A DNA stretch of 64,000 bases from contig SUZX01000006.1 of NCBI GenBank assembly GCA_015059735.1, forward strand, positions 1 to 64,000, written 5' to 3'. The stretch is from Rikenellaceae bacterium. Lineage in GTDB: Bacteria > Bacteroidota > Bacteroidia > Bacteroidales > Rikenellaceae. This document shows, piece by piece, positions 35,475-43,566 of this stretch. The position numbers and the translations under genes were made by a program. The notes below the pieces were generated by a model, which made no database searches, was not told the origin of the DNA, and saw only the letters and a program-made list of their open reading frames with translations. The number at the start of each line of letters is the position of its first letter. Within the stretch, counting starts at the first letter, position 1.

Positions 35475-35482
35475 CAAAGATA
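35475..35482 (-). promoter_or_regulatory. -7 box of the sppA-queD-polA promoter
   Basis: On the minus strand TATCTTTG, ~38 bp before the sppA ATG, preceded by a T-rich TTCGTTTTTCGG stretch near the -33 position. Confidence 0.65.
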
Positions 35483-35579
35483 CACATATATTTGCCGAAA
35501 AACGAACCCTTTTTGTCGTTTTCGATCATATTTTTTCAAATCCCTGCATTTATTCTGCTATTTTCTATCAGATTAACGT

Positions 35580-35587
35580 TATCTTTG
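35580..35587 (+). promoter_or_regulatory. -7 box of the mrp promoter
   Basis: TATCTTTG, 25 bp before the ATG at 35613. It is divergent from the sppA promoter about 100 bp away. Confidence 0.65.
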
Positions 35588-35612
35588 CTCTATCGTTATT
35601 ATAAAATATGTT

Positions 35613-36665
35613 ATGGATAAAGAGATAAAAAAACTGTTGGCGCAAATCGTCCATCCCGAAACCGAACAAAATTTAGTTGCCGGAGGCATGGTGGAACAGA
35701 TTGTTGCCGATAATGAAAAAATAAACGTGGTCATTCGGCTCGCAAAAACCCGCGATCCCTTTGCCGTGAAAATCAAAAACCAAGCCGAAGAACTTATTCG
35801 CACGGCTTATCCCCAAGCGACTGTAATGGTGACCATCAAGGAGGGAGGAACGGCTCCTCGTCCCGAACCCAAGCAGAAGACTACCACCGGCGGTATTGCC
35901 AAAGTGATCGCTGTGGCTTCGGGCAAAGGGGGTGTCGGTAAATCGACCGTCACGGCTAATTTGGCTATTGCTCTACGCAATATGGGTTTTCGTGTAGGAA
36001 TCCTCGATGCCGATATCTACGGACCCTCGCAACCCAAAATGTTCGGCGTGGAAGATTACCTGCCCGAAGCCGTTCGCGAGGAGGATACCGATCGGATCAT
36101 TCCGGCAGAGTCGATGGATATCAAGTTGATGTCGATCGGCTTCTTCATCCAACCCACCGATGCACTGCTGTGGCGCGGAGCAATGGCAGTAAACGCATTA
36201 AAACAACTGATCCACCAAACCAAGTGGGGAACACTCGACTTTCTGCTCACTGATCTGCCTCCCGGGACCGGAGATATCCATCTCTCGATCATTGGCGAGT
36301 TGAAAATCGACGCCGCAGTCATTGTCTCGACGCCGCAACAGGTAGCCGTAGCCGATGTAATACGCGGTGTGGAACTTTTCCGCAACGAAAATGTCAACAT
36401 TCCGGTAGCCGGTATCATCGAAAACATGGCCTACTTCACTCCCGAAGAGTTGCCTGAAAATCGTTATTATATCTTCGGCAAGGGTGGAGCCCGTCGTTAT
36501 GCCGAAGAAAACGGAGTTAATTTATTAGGCGAAATTCCTATCATACAATCAATTATGGAGGGTTCAGATGAAGGTAGTCCAGCTGCGGGCATCGATTCTC
36601 GTGTAGAAAAGGAGTATCGTCAGATTGCCGAAAAAATTGTTGAAAAGGTACTAAAATCATGTTGA
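35613..36665 (+). CDS. Mrp/ApbC-family P-loop ATPase (iron-sulfur carrier family)
   Basis: Mrp proteins are P-loop ATPases related to ParA/MinD and usually carry [4Fe-4S] clusters to target enzymes. The 350-residue protein has an N-terminal MIP18/DUF59 domain (residues ~1-85), a deviant Walker A (SGKGGVGKST), Walker B (LLTDLPPGTGD) and DADIYGPSQPKMFG. The CxxC pair that binds the bridging cluster in most homologues is missing: after ENMAYF the sequence is TPEELPENRYY. The only cysteine is the C-terminal residue. This variant may be normal for the phylum, but a standard cluster-binding mode looks impossible. It sits directly beside the putative origin. The next gene, nadA, encodes a [4Fe-4S] enzyme. 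Confidence 0.9.
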   Translation: MDKEIKKLLAQIVHPETEQNLVAGGMVEQIVADNEKINVVIRLAKTRDPFAVKIKNQAEELIRTAYPQATVMVTIKEGGTAPRPEPKQKTTTGGIAKVIAVASGKGGVGKSTVTANLAIALRNMGFRVGILDADIYGPSQPKMFGVEDYLPEAVREEDTDRIIPAESMDIKLMSIGFFIQPTDALLWRGAMAVNALKQLIHQTKWGTLDFLLTDLPPGTGDIHLSIIGELKIDAAVIVSTPQQVAVADVIRGVELFRNENVNIPVAGIIENMAYFTPEELPENRYYIFGKGGARRYAEENGVNLLGEIPIIQSIMEGSDEGSPAAGIDSRVEKEYRQIAEKIVEKVLKSC

Positions 36666-36728
36666 GAATTTGGATGATTATTGATGATAAATTTTCACAA
36701 ATAAAGTACAGAAAAAGTTGCAAAAACC

Positions 36729-36756
36729 GAAAATCCGATGTGATATGCGGATTTCT
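36729..36756 (+). terminator. Hairpin after the mrp gene
   Basis: The stem AAATCCG / CGGATTT with a 10-nt loop is followed by CTCTTTC. It lies 65 bp past the mrp stop, within the putative origin region. Confidence 0.5.
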
Positions 36757-36819
36757 CTTTCGACCAAAAAAACTTGTTGAAATTTATCATAAATCCAAGT
36801 TTGCAAAAAGATCATAAAA

Positions 36820-36828
36820 TGTGAATAA
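36820..36828 (-). promoter_or_regulatory. DnaA-box-like site 1
   Basis: TGTGAATAA, complement TTATTCACA, matches TTWTNCACA. Confidence 0.55.
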
Positions 36829-36940
36829 AATAGATTTGTTGAAATGTGTAAAACCAAAATTGACATTTGTTTATTTATCTGTTACATTTTTGAATATTAA
36901 TAATTTATAATAAGAAAGAATGAACAAAAAATAGAAAAAA

Positions 36941-36949
36941 TGTTGATAA
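36941..36949 (-). promoter_or_regulatory. DnaA-box-like site 2
   Basis: TGTTGATAA, complement TTATCAACA, differs from TTATCCACA at one position. Confidence 0.5.
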
Positions 36950-36967
36950 CCTAACCATAAACAAGAG

Positions 36968-36976
36968 TTATCCACA
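36968..36976 (+). promoter_or_regulatory. Consensus DnaA box
   Basis: TTATCCACA is the exact high-affinity DnaA box. It lies 18 bp after site 2 in the opposite orientation and 10 bp before the A/T run. Confidence 0.65.
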
Positions 36977-37045
36977 CTATCAACAGCTATTATTATTTCT
37001 ATTATTTAATTATTATTAAAAAGTATTTAAAAACATAAAAAAACA

Positions 37046-37984
37046 ATGGTTGATAACTCGCTTTCGCTCCGTTCGCGCATCGAAGAACTCAAACGCGAAA
37101 AGAATGCCGTGATTCTGGCGCACTACTACACAATGCCCGAAGTACAAGAGATCGCCGACTTTTTGGGTGATTCGTTGGCTTTGTCAGTTAAAGCGCAGGA
37201 TATCGATGCCGACATCATTCTCTTTGCCGGAGTTCATTTCATGGCCGAAACTGCCAAAGTACTCTGTCCTCATAAAAAAGTGTTGATACCTTGTCCAGAG
37301 GCGGGATGTTCATTGGCCGAATCATGCGATGCCGCCGAATTTGCCGAATTCAAAAAGAGATACCCCGATCATAAAGTTGTCTCCTATGTCAACACGACAG
37401 TCGGTGTCAAAGCGTTGACCGATGTGTGTTGCACTTCGTCGAATGCCTTGCAGGTGGTAGAATCCATTCCGGCCGATCAACCGATCATTTTTGCTCCCGA
37501 TCGCAACTTGGGTGGCTATATCAAAAAACTCACAGGCTGTGAAAATATGGTGTTGTGGAACGGAGCCTGCCATGTTCACGAGGAGTTTTCACTCGAAAAG
37601 CTCTTGCAACTCAAAACCGAACATCCGGCTGCAAAGGTGGTGGTTCATCCCGAATGTAGGGCTTATATTATTGAGGTAGCCGATTTCGTAGGCTCCACAG
37701 CGGCTATTTTGGATTATTGCGGTCGGAGCGATGCGCAGGAGTTTATCGTGGTCACAGAGTCGGGTATTTTGTCTGAGATGCAGAAACGTTATCCTGCAAA
37801 AACCTTCATTCCGGCTCCTCCCGACGATGAAACCTGCGGTTGTAACAATTGCAAATATATGAAGATGGTAACTTTGGAGAATATCTGTTCCTGCTTGGAG
37901 AACGAAGCTCCCGAGATCTTGCTCGATGAGCCGACTCGTCAGGCTGCCGAACGATCCATCAAAAATATGATCGCTATCAAATAA
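37046..37984 (+). CDS. nadA: Quinolinate synthase
   Basis: NadA condenses iminoaspartate with dihydroxyacetone phosphate to quinolinate, the precursor of NAD, using a [4Fe-4S] cluster. The 312-residue protein has LAHYYTMPEVQEIADFLGDSL, FAGVHFMAETAKVL, the cluster cysteines in EAGCSLAESC, WNGACHVHE and CGCNNCKYMKM, and FAPDRNLGGYI. The length is typical. nadB and nadC are not adjacent. The gene starts inside a possible weak DnaA-like site (TTGATAACT). No clear TAnnTTTG box precedes it. Confidence 0.96.
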   Translation: MVDNSLSLRSRIEELKREKNAVILAHYYTMPEVQEIADFLGDSLALSVKAQDIDADIILFAGVHFMAETAKVLCPHKKVLIPCPEAGCSLAESCDAAEFAEFKKRYPDHKVVSYVNTTVGVKALTDVCCTSSNALQVVESIPADQPIIFAPDRNLGGYIKKLTGCENMVLWNGACHVHEEFSLEKLLQLKTEHPAAKVVVHPECRAYIIEVADFVGSTAAILDYCGRSDAQEFIVVTESGILSEMQKRYPAKTFIPAPPDDETCGCNNCKYMKMVTLENICSCLENEAPEILLDEPTRQAAERSIKNMIAIK

Positions 37985-38027
37985 CTTTTCTACTTTGTTA
38001 ATAAGTTTTATAATACCTAACAATACC

Positions 38028-40154
38028 ATGAAAAAACTTCTTTTTCTACTTGTTGCAACAACCCTTTCGTTTTCAGCTCTGGCCGACGAGGGTATGTGGA
38101 TGCTTCCCTACTTGCAAAAGATGAACGGCAAATCGATGAAAGCTGCCGGCTGTAAAATCACACCCGAACAAATTTACAGTGCCAACAACTCTTCACTCAA
38201 AGATGCTATTGTGATCTTCGGGGGCGGTTGCACCGGCGAGATCGTCTCTCCACAAGGTCTTCTGTTTACCAATCACCATTGCGGTTACGGTTCGATCCAA
38301 ATGCTCTCTTCGGTGGAACACGACTACCTGAAAAATGGTTTTTGGGCCAAGTCACAAGCTGAGGAGATTCCCGCTCCGGAACTCAAAGTGCGTTTTGTAC
38401 GCAAAATAGCCGACGTAACTGCCGATATTATTGGTAATATTCCCTCGACTGCCGGACAAAAAGAGTTTTCTAAGATGGTGGCCGAAAACACCAAAACCTT
38501 AAAAAAACAGCTCGAAAAAGAGCATGCAGGGATGGAGATCGTTGTACGTCCGTTCTTCGGAGGTAATCAGTATTTTGCCTTTGTGATGGAGGTTTATCGC
38601 GATGTGCGTTTGGTAGGTACACCCCCTTCATCGATTGGTAAGTTCGGAGGTGATACCGATAATTGGATGTGGCCGCGTCATACAGGCGATTTCTCGGTCT
38701 TTCGTGTCTATGCCGGACCCGATAACCGTCCGGCAGATTATTCACCGCAAAACAAGCCTTATCGTGCCGAGACTTATCTGAAAGTTTCGCTTGCCGGAAT
38801 TAAAGAGGGTGATTTTGCTATGGTGATGGGTTTCCCGGGATCGACCGATCGTTATATGACCTCTTACGAAATCGATCGTATGCTCGAAGTTGAGAATCCA
38901 CAACGCATCTTTATTCGTGGTGAGCGTCAGCAGATCTTGGCCGAGGATATGGCGGCTAGCGATAAGGTGCGCATCCAATACGCCTCGAAATATGCCGGAT
39001 CGTCGAATTATTGGAAAAATTCGATCGGCATGTCGCGCGGTATCAAGAAGTTGAACGTCAAAGCTCGCAAGCAGGAACAGGAGGCTTTGTTCCAAGCATG
39101 GGCCGAGAAGAAAACCCTACCCCAAGAGGGTTATATCGACGCTTTGAAGAAGATCGAAGAGTATGTTGCCGGAGTGCGTAAACCGCTGGCCGATGCGCAA
39201 TATATTCAAGAATCGATGATTCGTGCCATCGAGTTGTTGACCTTTACGCGCATTTTGAGTGGCAGTAAGAAGGTGAAGAGTGAGGTGGATGCGGAGAAAG
39301 CGATGAAATTTGCCAATCGTCTGTATAAAGATTACAACGAGCCGACCGATCGTCGTGTGGCTAAACGTATGTTGACCATTGCCCGCGAAAATATGTCGGA
39401 ATTGCCAAGTTTCTATACCGAGATTATTGATAAAAATTTCGGAGGTAGCATCGATAAATATGTGGATTATATCTACGACAATTCAGCACTCACCTCTCCC
39501 GAAAAATTGCAGGCATTGTTGAATGATTACAGTGCCGAAAAAGCCACTGCCGATCCGGCTGTACCTCTCTTCCAGTCGGTAATGGCCAAGTATAACGAGT
39601 TGCGTGCCAAAGCAAAACCTTTTGCCGATAAATATGCCGAGGGACATCGAAAATACATCGCAGGTTTGATGCTCCAAAATCCTAAAAAAGCGTGGGCTTC
39701 AGATGCTAATTTCACCATCCGTTTGACTTATGGTAATGTACTGCCCTATACACCGGCCGATGGTATCCGTTACAGCTATTATACCACGTTGAAGGGTGTC
39801 ATGGAAAAAGAAGACCCGAAGAATCCGATCGAATTTACTGTGCCGGCCAAACTCAAAGAGCTTTATAAAGCGGCCGATTACGGACGTTATGCCAACGATA
39901 AAGGCGAGTTGGTTACCTGCTTCTTGGCGAACCTTGATATCACAGGCGGAAACTCCGGATCACCGGTTTTGAACGATAAAGGCGAATTGATCGGTCTTGC
40001 ATTCGATGGCAACTGGGAAGCGATGTCGGGCGATGTGGCTTTCGAGCCGGAGTTGCAACGTATGATCGCTGTCGATGTACGTTATGTGCTCTTTATCATC
40101 GATAAGTTTGCCGGTGCAAGTTGGTTGCTCGATGAGATGGAGATAAAAAAGTAG
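38028..40154 (+). CDS. S46-family dipeptidyl peptidase, DPP7-like
   Basis: S46 peptidases remove dipeptides from peptide N-termini in the periplasm of Bacteroidota. I chose ATG 38028 because it opens a signal peptide (MKKLLFLLVATTLSFSALA); 708 residues. The chymotrypsin-type triad is visible: His ~84 in FTNHHCGYGS, Asp in WPRHTGDFSVFR, and Ser643 in GGNSGSPV. The residue 18 positions after the Ser is Gly (in AFDGNWE). In Porphyromonas DPP11 an Arg at the matching position selects acidic P1 residues, so this protein is more likely DPP7-like with preference for hydrophobic residues. That inference rests on my alignment by eye. Confidence 0.9.
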   Translation: MKKLLFLLVATTLSFSALADEGMWMLPYLQKMNGKSMKAAGCKITPEQIYSANNSSLKDAIVIFGGGCTGEIVSPQGLLFTNHHCGYGSIQMLSSVEHDYLKNGFWAKSQAEEIPAPELKVRFVRKIADVTADIIGNIPSTAGQKEFSKMVAENTKTLKKQLEKEHAGMEIVVRPFFGGNQYFAFVMEVYRDVRLVGTPPSSIGKFGGDTDNWMWPRHTGDFSVFRVYAGPDNRPADYSPQNKPYRAETYLKVSLAGIKEGDFAMVMGFPGSTDRYMTSYEIDRMLEVENPQRIFIRGERQQILAEDMAASDKVRIQYASKYAGSSNYWKNSIGMSRGIKKLNVKARKQEQEALFQAWAEKKTLPQEGYIDALKKIEEYVAGVRKPLADAQYIQESMIRAIELLTFTRILSGSKKVKSEVDAEKAMKFANRLYKDYNEPTDRRVAKRMLTIARENMSELPSFYTEIIDKNFGGSIDKYVDYIYDNSALTSPEKLQALLNDYSAEKATADPAVPLFQSVMAKYNELRAKAKPFADKYAEGHRKYIAGLMLQNPKKAWASDANFTIRLTYGNVLPYTPADGIRYSYYTTLKGVMEKEDPKNPIEFTVPAKLKELYKAADYGRYANDKGELVTCFLANLDITGGNSGSPVLNDKGELIGLAFDGNWEAMSGDVAFEPELQRMIAVDVRYVLFIIDKFAGASWLLDEMEIKK

Positions 40155-40180
40155 AGGCTGCTAATCAAATAAGCGGTTAA

Positions 40181-40210
40181 AGAGGGGTTGTAAAACTCCT
40201 CTTTTTTTTA
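40181..40210 (+). terminator. Terminator after the S46 peptidase gene
   Basis: The stem AGAGGGG / CTCCTCT with one G-T pair is followed by a run of T (TTTTTTTT). Confidence 0.8.
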
Positions 40211-40260
40211 TTTACTATATAAATTACGATGGTTTGTTTCTCTGTTTTTCCAAAAATTCG

Positions 40261-40268
40261 TATTTTTG
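40261..40268 (+). promoter_or_regulatory. -7 box of the metG promoter
   Basis: TATTTTTG, 39 bp before the metG ATG. A TTTGTTTC stretch lies near the -33 position. Confidence 0.6.
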
Positions 40269-40307
40269 ACCGAAATTAGTAAGAATGTATAAAAAACACA
40301 ACATATC

Positions 40308-42350
40308 ATGGCAAAAGAGTTCAAACGCTATCTGGTAACCTCGGCACTTCCCTATGCCAACGGACCGGTACATATCGGTCACTTGGCCGGTGTCTATATC
40401 CCTTCGGACATCTATGTCCGTTATCTGCGGTTGAAGGGTTGCGATGTGATTTCGGTCTGCGGATCGGATGAACATGGCGTACCCATCACCATCAAAGCCC
40501 GTAAGGAGGGTATCACTCCGCAACAAGTAGTCGATCGTTACCACGAGATTATCAAAAAGTCGTTCGAAGGACTCGGTATGTCATTCGATATCTATTCGCG
40601 TACTTCATCGGCAACACATGCCGTTACGGCCTCGGACTTCTTCCGCAAACTCTATGACGACGGCAAATTCATCGAGCAGACCTCCGAGCAGTATTACGAC
40701 GAAGAGGCACAGACATTCCTCGCCGATCGTTATATTGTGGGTACTTGTCCCAAATGTGGCAATGACCGTGCTTATGGCGACCAATGCGAGAAGTGTGGAT
40801 CGACTCTCTCGCCCGACGAACTGATCGACCCACATAGTGCCGTATCGGGATCGGTTCCCGTGAAACGCGAAACCAAACACTGGTATCTGCCGCTGGATCA
40901 GTATGAAACATTTCTGCGCGAATGGATTCTCGACGGACATAAAGAGTGGAAATCCAACGTCTATGGACAATGCAAAAGTTGGCTCGACGGAGGTTTGTTG
41001 CCACGTGCCGTGAGCCGCGACCTCGATTGGGGTATTCCCGTTCCGGTAGAGGGTGCCGAAGGCAAAGTGCTCTATGTGTGGTTCGATGCACCGATTGGAT
41101 ATATCTCTGCCACAAAGGATCTTACACCCGATTGGGAGAAATATTGGAAATCCGAAGATACCAAAATGGTACACTTCATCGGTAAGGATAACATCGTGTT
41201 CCACTGCATCGTTTTCCCTTCGATGCTCAAAGCTCATGGCGACTATATCCTGCCCGAAAATGTTCCGGCCAACGAGTTCTTGAATCTCGAAGGCGATAAA
41301 ATCTCGACTTCGCGTAATTGGGCGGTATGGCTGCACGAATACCTCGAAGAGTTTGCGGGCAAGGAGGATGTACTGCGTTATGTGTTGTGTGCCAATGCTC
41401 CCGAGACCAAAGATAACGACTTCACCTGGAAAGATTTCCAAGCTCGCAACAATAGCGAGTTGGTAGCTGTGTTGGGCAACTTTGTCAATCGTGCTTTGGT
41501 ACTGACTCAAAAATATTATGGCGGAAAAGTGCCGGCTTGTGGGGAGTTAAACGACTACGATCGTGCTACGATCGAAGAGATGGCTGCTGTGAAAGGATCG
41601 TTGGAGAACAATATTGAAAACTATCACTTCCGCGAAGCACTCAAAGATGCCATGAATATTGCCCGTATCGGTAACAAATATCTGGCCGACACCGAACCGT
41701 GGAAAGTCGTTAAAACCGATCCCGAACGTGTTAAAACCATCCTGAATATCGCTTTGCAGATCACTGCAAATACCGCAATTGCCATTGAGCCGTTCATGCC
41801 TTTCTCGGCTGAGAAGATACTGCGTATGCTTGCCGTTGAGAAGTTCAGCTGGGAACAGTTGGGTGCTACCGACTTGATTATGGAGGGTCATATGATCGGC
41901 ACTCCCGAACTGCTGTTCGAAAAGATCGAAGACGATGTGATCCAACGTCAACTTGATAAGTTGGCCGCTGCAAAAGAGGCCAATATGGCGGCAGAATCGA
42001 CGCAAGAAGTTGAGGATCAAAAAGATAGCATATCTTTTGACGACTTCCAAAAGATGGATATTCGCGTTTCGACCATTCTCTCGGCCGAGAAGGTGGCCAA
42101 GACTAAAAAGTTGCTGAAACTGACAGTTGACACCGGTATCGACCAGCGCGAGATCGTTTCGGGTATTGCCGAGCACTTTGCCCCTGAGGAGTTGGTGGGT
42201 CGTCAGGTGTTGGTTTTGGTCAACCTCGAACCCCGTGAGTTGAAGGGAATCCTTTCGCGAGGCATGATCCTTATGGCCGAAGATGCTTCGGGAAAACTGC
42301 GTCTGTTGGAGCCCAATGAGAAGACCAATAACGGTGCTGTTGTGGGTTAA
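40308..42350 (+). CDS. metG: Methionyl-tRNA synthetase with C-terminal tRNA-binding domain
   Basis: MetG charges both initiator and elongator tRNA-Met. The 680-residue protein has the HIGH motif (HIGHLAG, ~residue 22), a zinc knuckle with two CxxC pairs ([19 protein letters not shown], ~147-168) and the KMSKS-type motif as KISTS (GDKISTSRN, ~330). The C-terminal ~110 residues form an EMAPII/Trbp111-like OB domain ([59 protein letters not shown]) that dimerises and binds tRNA. It starts at ATG 40308 and is followed by ilvE 41 bp later. Confidence 0.97.
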   Translation: MAKEFKRYLVTSALPYANGPVHIGHLAGVYIPSDIYVRYLRLKGCDVISVCGSDEHGVPITIKARKEGITPQQVVDRYHEIIKKSFEGLGMSFDIYSRTSSATHAVTASDFFRKLYDDGKFIEQTSEQYYDEEAQTFLADRYIVGTCPKCGNDRAYGDQCEKCGSTLSPDELIDPHSAVSGSVPVKRETKHWYLPLDQYETFLREWILDGHKEWKSNVYGQCKSWLDGGLLPRAVSRDLDWGIPVPVEGAEGKVLYVWFDAPIGYISATKDLTPDWEKYWKSEDTKMVHFIGKDNIVFHCIVFPSMLKAHGDYILPENVPANEFLNLEGDKISTSRNWAVWLHEYLEEFAGKEDVLRYVLCANAPETKDNDFTWKDFQARNNSELVAVLGNFVNRALVLTQKYYGGKVPACGELNDYDRATIEEMAAVKGSLENNIENYHFREALKDAMNIARIGNKYLADTEPWKVVKTDPERVKTILNIALQITANTAIAIEPFMPFSAEKILRMLAVEKFSWEQLGATDLIMEGHMIGTPELLFEKIEDDVIQRQLDKLAAAKEANMAAESTQEVEDQKDSISFDDFQKMDIRVSTILSAEKVAKTKKLLKLTVDTGIDQREIVSGIAEHFAPEELVGRQVLVLVNLEPRELKGILSRGMILMAEDASGKLRLLEPNEKTNNGAVVG

Positions 42351-42391
42351 TTTTATCGAAAAAGAGTTGAACTTAAATAAATTTGTGAAGC

Positions 42392-43396
42392 ATGGACTGG
42401 AATAATTTAGGCTTTGAGTATTGCAAAACGGATTTTAATGTTCGTTTCTCGTATGTCGATGGTAAATGGAGCGAGATGCAGGTTACCGACGACGAATATA
42501 TCCAAATGCACATGTCGGCATCGTGTCTGCACTATGGTGTCGAACTTTTTGAGGGTCTTAAAGCTTTTCGTGGGGTTGATGGTAAAGTTCGTCTGTTCCG
42601 TGTCGAGGAGAATGCACGTCGTATGCAATCTTCGGCTGCGCGTCTCTGCCTGCCCGTTCCCTCGGAGGAAATGATCGTCAACGCTTGTATCGAGGTGGTT
42701 AAACGCAATGAGCGTTTCATTCCTCCCTACGGTACGGGAGCTTCGTTGTATCTGCGTCCTGTGATGTTTGGAACAACCGCCGGCTTGGGTGTCAAACCCT
42801 CGAAAGACGCCTTGCTTATCGTCTATTGTTCGCCTGTGGGTGCTTATTTCAAGTCGGGTATCAAGCCTATTTTGGTGGCTATCGACCGTGAACAAGACCG
42901 CGCTGCCCCGCGTGGTACGGGAGATGTGAAGGTCGGTGGTAATTACGCTGCCAGCCTGATGTCGGGCGAAAAGGCACACCATTTGGGTTATTCGAATGTG
43001 ATGTACCTCGACGCTGCCGAGCATAAATACATCGAGGAGTGCGGTGCAGCTAACTTCTTCGGTATCAAAGAGGGTAAATATATTACTCCTAAGTCACCTT
43101 CGGTGCTTCCTTCGATCACCAACAAGAGTCTGCGCCAATTGGCTATGGATATGGGACTTACGGTCGAGGAGCGTCATATTCCGGTTGAGGAGTTACCCAC
43201 TTTCGACGAGTGCGGTGCTTGCGGTACGGCTGCTGTGATCTCTCCTATCGGCAAAATCTTCGACATGCAGACCAACGAAGTCTATGAATACAGCCAAGAA
43301 GTTGGCCCGATTTCGATGCAACTCTATACTCGTCTGCAAGATATTCAGTATGGCCGTGCCGAGGATACGCATGGCTGGTGTACGATCGTGCTGTAA
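42392..43396 (+). CDS. ilvE: Branched-chain amino acid aminotransferase
   Basis: IlvE performs the last step in leucine, isoleucine and valine synthesis, and the first in their breakdown. The 334-residue protein is a fold type IV PLP enzyme. Visible features are HYGVELFEGLKAFRG, RPVMFGTTAGLGVKPSKD, the PLP Lys in GDVKVGGNYAASL, YLDAAEHKYIEECGAANFFG, and EECGACGTAAVISPIG. It resembles the eukaryotic-type long BCAT with the CxxC near the C-terminus (CGACG). A TAAATTTG box lies just 6 nt before the ATG, so it may also have its own near-leaderless start. A strong bidirectional terminator follows. Confidence 0.95.
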   Translation: MDWNNLGFEYCKTDFNVRFSYVDGKWSEMQVTDDEYIQMHMSASCLHYGVELFEGLKAFRGVDGKVRLFRVEENARRMQSSAARLCLPVPSEEMIVNACIEVVKRNERFIPPYGTGASLYLRPVMFGTTAGLGVKPSKDALLIVYCSPVGAYFKSGIKPILVAIDREQDRAAPRGTGDVKVGGNYAASLMSGEKAHHLGYSNVMYLDAAEHKYIEECGAANFFGIKEGKYITPKSPSVLPSITNKSLRQLAMDMGLTVEERHIPVEELPTFDECGACGTAAVISPIGKIFDMQTNEVYEYSQEVGPISMQLYTRLQDIQYGRAEDTHGWCTIVL

Positions 43397-43410
43397 GACA
43401 ATCGACTTTT

Positions 43411-43449
43411 AAAAATATAGCCATCCCGATTGGGATGGCTATATTTTTG
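43411..43449. terminator. Bidirectional terminator after ilvE
   Basis: A 17-bp perfect stem (AAAAATATAGCCATCCC and its complement) with a GATT loop stands between convergent ilvE and mnmG. Confidence 0.93.
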
Positions 43450-43453
43450 TTGC

Positions 43454-43492
43454 TTATATAGGATTTCATAAGTTGTGTAGAATAGTATATAA
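43454..43492 (+). repeat. Internally deleted family 1 element (both ends only)
   Basis: This 39-bp sequence begins TTATATAGGATTT and ends with GTATATAA. The reverse complement of its right end (TTATATACTATTCTACAC) matches the right end of copy R4 (TTATATACGATTTTACAC) at 16 of 18 positions, and the adjacent CATAAGTTGTGTA also fits R4's CATATGTTGTGTA. It looks like a remnant with only the terminal inverted repeats, 11 bp from a parS-like site. Confidence 0.6.
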
Positions 43493-43502
43493 TTGTCTGT
43501 TT

Positions 43503-43518
43503 TGTTCCACGTGGAACA
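43503..43518. promoter_or_regulatory. parS: parS-like ParB-binding site 1
   Basis: TGTTCCACGTGGAACA is a perfect 16-bp palindrome and fits the bacterial parS pattern TGTTNCACGTGNAACA bound by ParB. It sits in the 168-bp gap between convergent ilvE and mnmG. Confidence 0.85.
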
Positions 43519-43550
43519 GTTGCTGACAATCAATTAGCCACAATCTAAAA

Positions 43551-43566
43551 TGTTCCACGTGGAACT
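43551..43566. promoter_or_regulatory. parS: parS-like ParB-binding site 2
   Basis: TGTTCCACGTGGAACT matches site 1 at 15 of 16 positions. It begins 48 bp after site 1 and overlaps the TAG stop of mnmG by two bases. Confidence 0.8.

Larger units (their letters stand above)
36666..37045. other. oriC: Putative chromosomal replication origin (oriC)
   Basis: This 380-bp gap has no ORF and is strongly A/T-rich. It contains two sites matching the DnaA-box consensus TTWTNCACA: TGTGAATAA at 36820-36828 (minus) and TTATCCACA at 36968-36976 (plus). A near-consensus TTATCAACA lies at 36941-36949 (minus), with a further one-mismatch site ATTTTCACA at 36691-36699. A 50-base run of almost only A and T follows at 36987-37045, as expected for an unwinding element. 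The layout box-box-box-AT tract resembles bacterial origins. Two parS-like sites and mnmG 6.5 kb away add support. dnaA itself is not in the window. Inference from motifs only. Confidence 0.6.
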
